This document shows, piece by piece, positions 56,330 through 64,000 of a DNA stretch of 64,000 nt (the stretch's first letter is position 1; each line of letters starts with the position of its first letter). The translations under genes were made by a program, and so were the position numbers. The stretch is from Druceiella hillmani (lineage: Eukaryota > Arthropoda > Insecta > Lepidoptera > Hepialidae): positions 49,345,501-49,409,500 of the forward strand of contig JAYKKI010000004.1 of the NCBI GenBank assembly GCA_039881145.1. The letters are read 5' to 3'. The notes under the pieces were generated by a model. That model was not told where the DNA came from, ran no database searches, and was given only the letters and a program-made list of their open reading frames with translations.

Positions 56330-57925
56330 AAGTAATTTAAAGATATTTTAATAAATAAATTAGTTTTTAAATCCTTTTATATTTTGAAGTTCTTACTTAC
56401 TGGTATCTTGTAATAATATATCTTGATACTCTAGAAACATTTACAGCTTGAAAACGCCTACGAAATTAATACTGGCGATGTACTCTGCTACCGTTGGCGA
56501 ATTCCAGCATAATTGCCAGTCGGCTGCGGTGGTCGTCGAGGAATGGCATTCGGCTTCAACTAAAACTATTAAATCTTTCATCAAGTGCATTCTTTAAATT
56601 CTCTCCGAATTACATTGAGAAAGGTCAGATTATGAGAAAAATCTCTCTTGGAACCTTGATATGGATGCTTATTCGAATTCTTGACTAATTTTAGTATTAA
56701 CGTTTTCATTTTTATTACGTTTCCTTACGTTACAAGTTTTGTATATATCTAAAGTAATCTAAATGTCTAAATTAATTTCCCTCGTAGTTTTTAATTACAA
56801 CTGCCTGTCACAAATTTGATGAATTCGAAGAATTGCAGAATTATTGCCAGAGGAATATCGATAACTTTTCAAACCTGCCGTAAAGATATTATTGATTTTT
56901 TTATATCTGCTACACTCTTTACCAATTAATAATCCAGAGTCTCATAGTAAATGTTATAAACTCCAAAAAGAGATTTAAATTTGCATTTTTAATTCAAATT
57001 CATGTGTTTTACTTTCAAGCGGCAAAAATGACCTTAGAAAATTTGTTCCTTTTTATATTTTGAGAATGCGTCATTTTGAATTGCATTATAGACTGAATGA
57101 TATATTAGAATGAATCAGTAGACACAAAAAATAAGTTAGATGTAAGGAAGTCTCAAAATTAGATAGGTCAAAGTTATCAATATTGACTCATATATCGCAC
57201 ACCAAAGCAGTATTTTTTTCTGGCCAAGAAGGAAACAAACATTTTAATTGTATTTCTATTTTCTTTAAAAATATTTAAAACCTACCACTAGTATAAGAGC
57301 CAATAACTTTTTATTAATAACAACTACAAATATTAACGTGTTAGAGTAATGATTAAGAAGTAAAATGTTCTAAATACAAGTTTTTGAAAATTATATTGAA
57401 AACCTTTATGCGTGAAGTTTTGTTAATATCTCTCTAAAGCTTTTTTGCGCTAAGCTTACAAATTAATTAATTATAATTATTCTTATACCACAAAGTATTA
57501 TTCAAACTCTAATTCAGTTAAAAACTTGAAAATCTCGAAACAGGCGATTTTTGGGGTTCATCCTATTTTTTACAGCGTTATATTCAGAAGCACCCCCATT
57601 AGTTTCTATATTTGAGTGGGAAACTTTACATCCCCTAATCTAAATCAGTATACCTCAAAAAGTAGTCAAGTAGTGAAGATTGAGACAAATTCACTGAGTT
57701 TCTGATATGCTATTCGTTGCTCCTACTTAGCCAATTTTCAAAAAACACAACACGTCTTGCGAGCAAATGTCAATGTCAAATACTGCTGGTATAAAATAAG
57801 TCAGCCGACTATTTATAGATACTTAACACACTTGCCATGTATGTAAGATAATATCTCAAATAACTTTATTCACGAACAGTAATTCTTTTACTCGCAAATA
57901 AGTTGTCTAAAAAAGTGTGGATATA
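56330..57925. other. No gene; small GC-elevated patch at 56470-56560
   Basis: The patch (CTGCGGTGGTCGTCGAGGAA) lies within a 64-codon + frame at 56494-56688 that starts at TTG and is unrecognised. The sequence around 57585-57740 (AGCACCCCCATTAGTTTCTA) reads like a decayed dispersed repeat. Confidence 0.35.
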
Positions 57926-57926
57926 A

Positions 57927-57993
<67 letters not shown>
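57926..57993. repeat. TA microsatellite
   Basis: Alternating TA over about 65 bases. Confidence 0.95.
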
Positions 57994-57997
<4 letters not shown>

Positions 57998-59218
57998 ACA
58001 TGCTTTCAGCTATTTCGTAACGAAATTTCGAGGGTTTTATAGATAGAGGGTTTTAATTGATCTATTAAAAGCTGTACTTATTTATTTAATATTTTTCTAT
58101 TGTTTCTAAAAATTAAAATTACTTTTTATTAAACAATTGAAAAAGGATTTAACCTATTGATGAAGTCTTTTTCCCAAAGTGCATTTTTGCTCTTATCAAA
58201 ACCATAGACTGACTGTATAACGCCTCCGTATTTTAAAAAAATATAGAAATAATACAAAAAATAACAAAGATTTTGGTCGATTTTTATGTATAATTTCGAC
58301 TTCTCAGCGAAAGATTTAGATCAGGTAAATAAAAATCCGAATAATATTTTTCAAGGAAAATTACTTTTTTTACGCATTATGTGTTTTTACATTAAGTACT
58401 TTTTTTTTAAATTTCCATTTTCCTTTTGCTTCTGTGTCCTTATAGACAGACAGTAAATTACATGAATCAAGCACTCGAACAAGCTGAGGCTGGATCAACT
58501 TACAGCGAAATCTCAAAATTTACATAGACGATATTTAAGAGACGAGTACAATCAGTAGTAAAATCAGTAGTAAAAAGTAGAGTATAATCAGTAGTAAAAT
58601 AGTAGTAAAATAATATATTAGTAAAATCTTTTGATATCAATTGACATAAATAGCATCGTTGATAGGATTTAGTGATAGTAATGGTCTTGGTAATTTATCC
58701 ATCATCATACAAAAAATTAATTAATGTCTCAAAAATATTTCACCACCATTGCATTCTAACTAAGACGTTCTTAATGATTCTATTTGAATACTAATACATA
58801 TGGCTTGAGTACTTATCAAATCCGTAGTGTCTTTGGCAAAAAAGCTTCAATGGTCTGTAATTTCCAGGGGAATTTGTGGTAAGATCTCTCCAAACGATCC
58901 AATTAGCACTACCACCCAAGTTTTAAAATTACTGCACGTGACTCTAAATAAACGAACAAAATATTTAAATTTCAATGAGAAAATTTAGTGCTCTCGCTTA
59001 ATGAATTCCGTGTAGAGTAAAAAGCATGAAAAGCATGAAAAGCATGAAAAACAATGCAAAATATCTGCATGAGTGTGAAAGTGTGCTCCATATGAGATAA
59101 TCAAATACTGGTTCTGAATATTTAAGAAAGGAGACTTTGTTCAGTGTGGCCTCCTGACCTAAGATTAAATTTAAAGAAATTAAAAAGCTTTATTGATATA
59201 AATCATGATATAATCATT
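57994..59218. other. AT-rich stretch with minor tandem repeats
   Basis: TCAGTAGTAAAAT-type words recur at 58550-58615. The 10-bp unit AAAAGCATGA is repeated three times at about 59021-59050. Confidence 0.55.
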
Positions 59219-59278
59219 GGCAACCAATACAACTGTACTTTGTAAACCAATCAAGGCAACCGATACAACTGTACTTTA
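59219..59278 (+). repeat. 36-bp tandem pair
   Basis: GGCAACCAATACAACTGTAC at 59219 and GGCAACCGATACAACTGTAC at 59255. Confidence 0.85.
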
Positions 59279-59394
59279 TTATTTTAAATTATACTCAAAT
59301 TAAATATTAATTTTAAAAAACGTAATTCTTGAAAGGATGTACTCCATGTTAGACAGCGAACCTGCAATTGATTACATTTCATAATTTTTGAATT

Positions 59395-59604
59395 TGGGAC
59401 TTGCTTGGACGATGGGACGGAGGGAGCCGAGTTTACCCGATTCAGTGTCACCGACCTGACGGCACAGTTTCGTTCACTCCTCAGAAAAAGTTTGTAGGTG
59501 CGCCTAAAGAAGTTTTCACTTCAAAAATGATGTCTCCTATGAGGGATAAGGCGACAGTATCCTGTGAGGGATACGGCGACAGTACTGGTACATATGCTTT
59601 TTAA
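59395..59604 (+). other. GC-elevated island with two overlapping protein-like frames
   Basis: One + frame (59401-59604, starting at TTG) reads GRWDGGSRVYPIQCHRPDG and onward. A second + frame over the same bases reads LDDGTEGAEFTRFSVTDLT, then AQFRSLLRKSL and stop. Neither is recognised. GTGCGCCTAAAGAAGTTTTC near 59498 resembles an end of element family D (4643-4675), so at least the right part is probably mobile-element derived. A short tandem (GGGATA.GGCGACAGTA) lies at 59542-59590. Confidence 0.3.
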
Positions 59605-59775
59605 TGTATTAAAAGATTACAAAGAGCTCATAGTTGAGCACAGTGGAATACCTTTCCTGAATTTCGATGACCATTTAAAAGTTTGAAACTATTTCAATCC
59701 TTTAAACAGAAGCGCCAAATATCCGCCAAATATATCAGCCTTAAGTTTACAGTAACTAATAGGCAACAAAATTAC

Positions 59776-59881
59776 AGAGCTTTCGTACACGGTCCGAGAA
59801 GCGGCTCAAGGCGTCCAGGCACACAAATATGTTTGCGCCTTTCCCCTCGCCGTTGACCTCAATAGCGTTCGGCCGCCCGCA
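59776..59881 (-). other. Candidate exon, minus strand
   Basis: A GC-rich unique block is bounded on the minus strand by a good acceptor (AATTTATCCACAG, then T at 59881) and by possible donors (GTGTAC at 59790 or GTAATT at 59775). The minus frame between stops reads CGRPNAIEVNGEGKGANIF, then VCLDALSRFSDRVRK, which looks like real protein. The + strand is also open over the block (AAQGVQAHKYVCAFPLAVD), so the case is weak. I do not recognise a family, and no neighbouring exon was found. Confidence 0.22.
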
Positions 59882-61897
59882 CTGTGGATAAATTAACCCG
59901 AAAAGCTGGTCAAATGCGGATTTCGAAAAAATTGGTAAACGAATCTAAAATTGCTCTTCCATAATACTGCAATTTCTAGTTGTAGTTACTTGTAGTAGCT
60001 TATGCTAACAGTAGAAACTGTCGAATCTTAACCAAAGCAAAAGGAATCTAAGTTTCACTATTAGCCTTCTTCGTCTGAACTTAAAACAAACCAATGTAAC
60101 CTCACTAATTTTTGGTCAGTTATTTTATGGTAAGGATGACTTCGTCTATTGCTATGAATAGGATCTTCGTCCATTCGATCATATTTGAAGCTTGAAGACC
60201 TTAACTGATGGAGTGACCTCTCTCTATCGATTAATGTCCCTGGTCACTTAGTCTGGCATCAATCCAGCAAGATATTTTCTATATAATAATGATTTACGAT
60301 TCCAATTAAATCGATCAAGTGCGTATAAAAATGCACAAAAATAGGATTTCATAGTCATTCTACAAAAAAAATTTACGAAACAATATTTGATGAACATTTA
60401 ATAAATTTTACTTTAAAGGATATTTCAGAATTTCTGGACCTGTTTGAAAATGGTAGACAAGAAGATTGGGCGAACAGGTTTATAAAATAAAAAAGTCTCA
60501 TATACCACATTTTTTATTCGAATGGAAAGACTTCAGTAACATCATGTTTCACTCCACTGCATATATTAGTCACTCTCCCCCTCCAAATACATAACGTGGT
60601 ACCAAAACTTGTATGGTACAAAAATGGAACAAGTGTGCTTTACTAAAAGAGAATTTTTTACATTGTCTTTTTTTCCTTGACGAAAAAAAAACTTGTCGTA
60701 CTAATTGCAAAATTAACTCACAACTTAGTTTCTAAAAAAATCAATTTAGGAACATTTTTCTCATAGAAATCAAGTTTATAGAACAAATGACTCGATGTAG
60801 TCGTTTCAATTTTATTCCCTTTTTTTGCTACCACCAAACATTTGATATAAAAATAGGCATGCAAATATCGAAATGTTAAACGTAGAATATAAATATAATA
60901 TAAAAAGCGCAAGATGTGAAAAAAAATTAAAGAGAAACTTTGAGAAAACCCGCTACTGCGTCCTTTTTAACAAAAATATTAAAATTTAAAAACAGATGGC
61001 GCGAGTTTTCTTTGTATATTTTTGTATCTTTGTAATAGAACATCTTGCTAATAATATTAGATAGATGGCGTCACTTTCGTAAGACTCAGTATGATTCTCC
61101 TATAATAGAAGAAAACATACAAAATTGTATATAATTTAACATTTAATAACGAAATTGTAATTAAGGATTTATTTTAATACAAATTAAGCCTTAAAATTTA
61201 TTTAATGACATAACTTTCTATTTCTCCATGACAATTACTTTCGACGACCTCCGACTAATGTTGAGGACAGGTGTATTCTATGTTAATACTCTGCGAAAAT
61301 ATGTTTGAAACTTGATACTTACAGACATTTGCTGGTAGTAAAGTAGGTTTTTAATCTATAAGTTTTTTTTAATTGAATCATGTACGACCCTTTCGACTGT
61401 CGAAAACATTGGTTATTATAACTCTTCTTTCAATTTGTGACGTCATAGGACGTCTGGCAGATACAAATATCTGTTTTTTTATATTTATACATGTGTCTAT
61501 ACTGATCTTTGATACTGATACTTTAGCTGAAAAATAGGGTTAGCATTGCAGAAACGGGAGAAAGCATGATCGAGAAAAGATAATACAGTACAGAAGAGTA
61601 TATAATAAGTTAAAAAAAATAAACAATAAACTAACGTTTGGTTTGAATCACTTCATTGTATATCATGCGATAAATGTTCAATACACCATAAAGTTATTTC
61701 ACTGTGAGTCGTATTTCGATTATTTTCACTGTCACTTTCATTAAACAATTAAACACTTAACTCTTTAAGGCAGTTTAATACAATACACCAATATATAAGA
61801 GTAAAGTTGTAAGCGTTAGTAAATAAAAAAACAATGTCGATACACCAACACACTTAAAGTACCGTATGAGTAGTGTAGTAGGGAAGAAAGCGTCAAC
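59882..61897. other. No gene; GATGGCG-type motifs at 60990-61075
   Basis: AT-rich. CAGATGGCGCGAG near 60994 and TAGATGGCGTCACTTTCGTA near 61062 form a loose direct pair. The minus frame 60718-60912 is AT noise. Confidence 0.35.
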
Positions 61898-62056
61898 TCG
61901 GAAAGAGCCGACAAGACATGAAGCTGGCCGAATTAAGTCGGAAAGAGCCGATAAGATGCGAAACTGGCCGAATTAAGTCGGAAAGAGCCGATAAGATGCG
62001 AAACTGGCCGAATTAAGTCGGAAAAAATCGATAAGACGCGAAGGTGGCCGAATGGC
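61898..62056 (+). repeat. 40-bp minisatellite, four copies
   Basis: TCGGAAAGAGCCGATAAGAT then GCGAAACTGGCCGAATTAAG. Starts at 61898, 61938, 61978 and 62018, an exact 40-base period. The two middle copies are identical. GC-richer than its surroundings. No coding frame is shared, since 40 is not a multiple of three. Confidence 0.95.
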
Positions 62057-63102
62057 ACGTCGCGACATGCCATTAGAACGTATTAACTCCTATCCAAACG
62101 CGCCACTGGATGTTTCACATCAAAAAGATAAAAGCGCTTTGAAGGAATTGCATTTCGTTTGAAGTGAAATTAATTTGTTTATCATAAGTTATCACTAATA
62201 TGGACTGCTTAAGGCAATAAATCTTTAATAATTCCTAAAATAATTAAGGAAGACACATGTATTATAGCGAATAACTCAAAAACTACAATACCTACTGTCA
62301 TCGTTATATATTTTCCTAGAATACTTGGGCAAGCTTGTAAATATCCTGTTTTTTCATAATTTTAAGTTCAATAGTTTTGGAAATAAGCTCGTATATTTTT
62401 TACAACATTTTTCAAGATATCTCTGAACACATACTGGCTACAATTATGTAAAAAAATATATTTTGGAAACCTTATGACTAGCCCTTTCGAATAATACATT
62501 CCGCTACATATGATGTTTTCAAAATTTCTTATTCAACTACTGGCTTTATACCATAGTAGTATGTAAGTTTTGTCTCCGTTTGGAGTTGTAAAACAGTAAG
62601 AATCTGTCTTTATATTTGTGGATGCTTCCTAAGGGGACGTTTTCCGAGATCGATCCATTCGTTTCAATACCTGCTGGCTGAGAAACTTGTAATACGGGTG
62701 TGAGTATTTGCTATATGTTGCAACTCAGTCAGAATTTATCACAAAACTGGACAGTATTCGCGTGATCCTGTTCAGTATCACGCTAAATAATATTTTATTT
62801 GTTGTAAAATAAAAAAACCTACCTTAAACTTCTGTATTCTTTTGCTCTAAAATAAATATAGTACAATTCGCTAATTTTAACATTAAATTTTATCTTAATT
62901 AGAGAGAAAATTGCTTCGATATAATTTTTTTCCTAGACGGTTTTCAATCCTAACCAAAATACCAAATCGTTTCCTGTTGTTGGTCTTCAAATATTTTATC
63001 CTCTTTGGCTCGAGTATTTTATAATAGATCGATGTGAGTCATGGTGAATACAATACATTAGTATTTATCAGTATTTTATGAATTTTTTGTTAATTAATAC
63101 CT
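62057..63102. other. AT-rich, possibly old dispersed-repeat sequence
   Basis: Phrases such as GAATAACTCAAAAACTACAA and TAGTTTTGGAAATAAGC resemble lepidopteran repeats in style but match nothing else here. Confidence 0.35.
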
Positions 63103-63626
63103 CAAAAAAATGGAACCCTTATAGGATCACATCGTTGTCCGTCAGTCAAGGTCTTTTTTCAGGAGCTCGTTTAGTATCAAGCTGAAATTAATATTAAGAT
63201 TTGAATAAATAATAATATTTAAATGCAATCAAGAAGAACCCTAAAATTAAGGTTTTTAATGCCGCATATTTTGACACTCGCAAGTAAATCAAAATCTATG
63301 GTATATTTCCCGTTGACCTAGAACCATAAAATTTGGCAAAAAGCAAGTTCTTGCAACACTGTCAAGAACAACATCCGAAAATCGTTAATTTGTAGTTATA
63401 TCAGATAATTTTTTTTAATGTACGCCTGTGAAAGATATGGTAATAGGCAATATTTTCCTTCAAAAAATTAAAGTTTTGTAAATAGGTTAATAGGAATATT
63501 ATGTACCATTTGCAATAAATTAAAAACTTGTAAATAGTGTAATAAAATACCATGACGTTTGCAAATGCCTACATGTGCACGGAATCCTCGTAGCGAGAGT
63601 TCCACTCGTGCTTGGCAGTTTTTTTT
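63103..63626 (+). mobile_element. Lepidopteran dispersed repeat family C, best-preserved copy
   Basis: Begins AAAAAAATGGAACCCTTATA, GGATCACATCGTTGTCCGTC. It continues GGAGCTCGTTTAGTATCAAG, TTTGACACTCGCAAGTAAAT, CGTTGACCTAGAACCATAAA and TTTGGCAAAAAGCAAG. It ends CGGAATCCTCGTAGCGAGAG, CTCGTGCTTGGCAG and a T-run. The start and end both match what I recall of a repeat found across Lepidoptera. No coding sequence. A piece between the start and the CACTCGC block is shortened. Confidence 0.82.
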
Positions 63627-64000
63627 ATTTAGGCTTATTTATAGAATTAATTACACTATATTGAAGTAACTTCAAGCATTACCATATTTTGTTTTGTAAC
63701 TATTTCATTTTTGATAAGCACAGTATATATAGTTTTATTAAGTTATGGTGCTCTAAATAATACTGAAAGATGATCTTTAAAAAATATAAATGGTATATAT
63801 ATATATACATATATATATATATTACATATCTTATAGATATACAGTCATATTATTCATTATTCACAGAGTATTAATATTTTCTTTTTTAAAAAGCTTGGAG
63901 TAATATATCTACGGTAATAATTAAATGATATTTATGGTCCACTCTTGATTTTCGTGTGAAATAAAAATTTCTTTATTTTATAAAGGTTATATTAAAACTT
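63627..64000. other. AT-rich end of window
   Basis: A TA-rich run at 63789-63822 (with one C interruption) is the only structure seen. Confidence 0.5.

Overview
This window reads as a stretch of AT-rich nuclear DNA from an insect, most likely a moth or butterfly (Lepidoptera). The case rests on recognisable repeats. (1) Several copies of a dispersed element carry signatures I know from lepidopteran genomes: an end resembling CGGAACCCTC...CTCGCACTTGGCCGG, plus the internal phrase GTTGACCTAGAA...AAATTTGGCA. (2) There are tips and tails of RTE-type non-LTR elements (GAGCAAAGCCGGGAACAGAC, CTCGGCTTCGCTCGTG, ACAAACAAACACACTTTCG). (3) A decayed RTE-like endonuclease/reverse-transcriptase C-terminus, a decayed mariner transposase and a tRNA-derived SINE are present. 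Nothing prokaryotic is visible: no operons, no rRNA, no CRISPR array and no intact tRNA gene.

I find no host protein-coding gene that I can name. The reading frames are short, and many come from repeats. The window is probably intergenic DNA or one very large intron. A few small GC-elevated, apparently single-copy islands (about 8440-8770, 19985-20190, 29460-29750, 38370-38610, 42771-42955, 43290-43400, 49000-49380, 59395-59600, 59776-59881) stand out and are the best places to look for exons, promoters or conserved enhancers. None is proven.

Layout. 0-5.5 kb: copies of a promoter-bearing repeat (family B), two copies of a foldback family (A), an element with inverted ends (D) and a lepidopteran dispersed repeat (C). 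6-8.3 kb: two adjacent clusters of locally duplicated units. 9.5-10.1 kb: a 106-bp minisatellite. 11.8-12.1 kb: RTE-like relic. 13.5-17 kb: two copies of an RTE-type non-autonomous repeat (E) bracketing a 0.7-kb giant foldback element. 18.8-25.5 kb: diverged duplications, TA microsatellites and a 71-bp tandem array ending in an inverted junction. 28.1-28.9 kb: a degenerate array of about 25-bp units. 29.1 kb: a 251-bp MITE. 30.4 kb: the SINE. 34-38 kb: hairpins, a 224-bp duplication, family A and C copies. 38.7-40.2 kb: a possible old terminal-inverted-repeat element. 41.5-42 kb: a pyrimidine-rich minisatellite. 47-48.4 kb: CT/AG-rich duplicated block and family A. 52.8-53.5 kb: mariner relic. 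54-56.3 kb: two more family A copies and a 208-bp tandem duplication carrying a hairpin. 59-62 kb: candidate islands and a 40-bp minisatellite. 63.1-63.6 kb: the best-preserved family C copy.

The most interesting item is the foldback family A. Small copies collapse to a central 20-bp palindrome. The 15.1-15.9 kb copy instead carries a palindromic cargo of about 480 bp at that centre, and the two halves of the cargo each encode a similar peptide in opposite directions.
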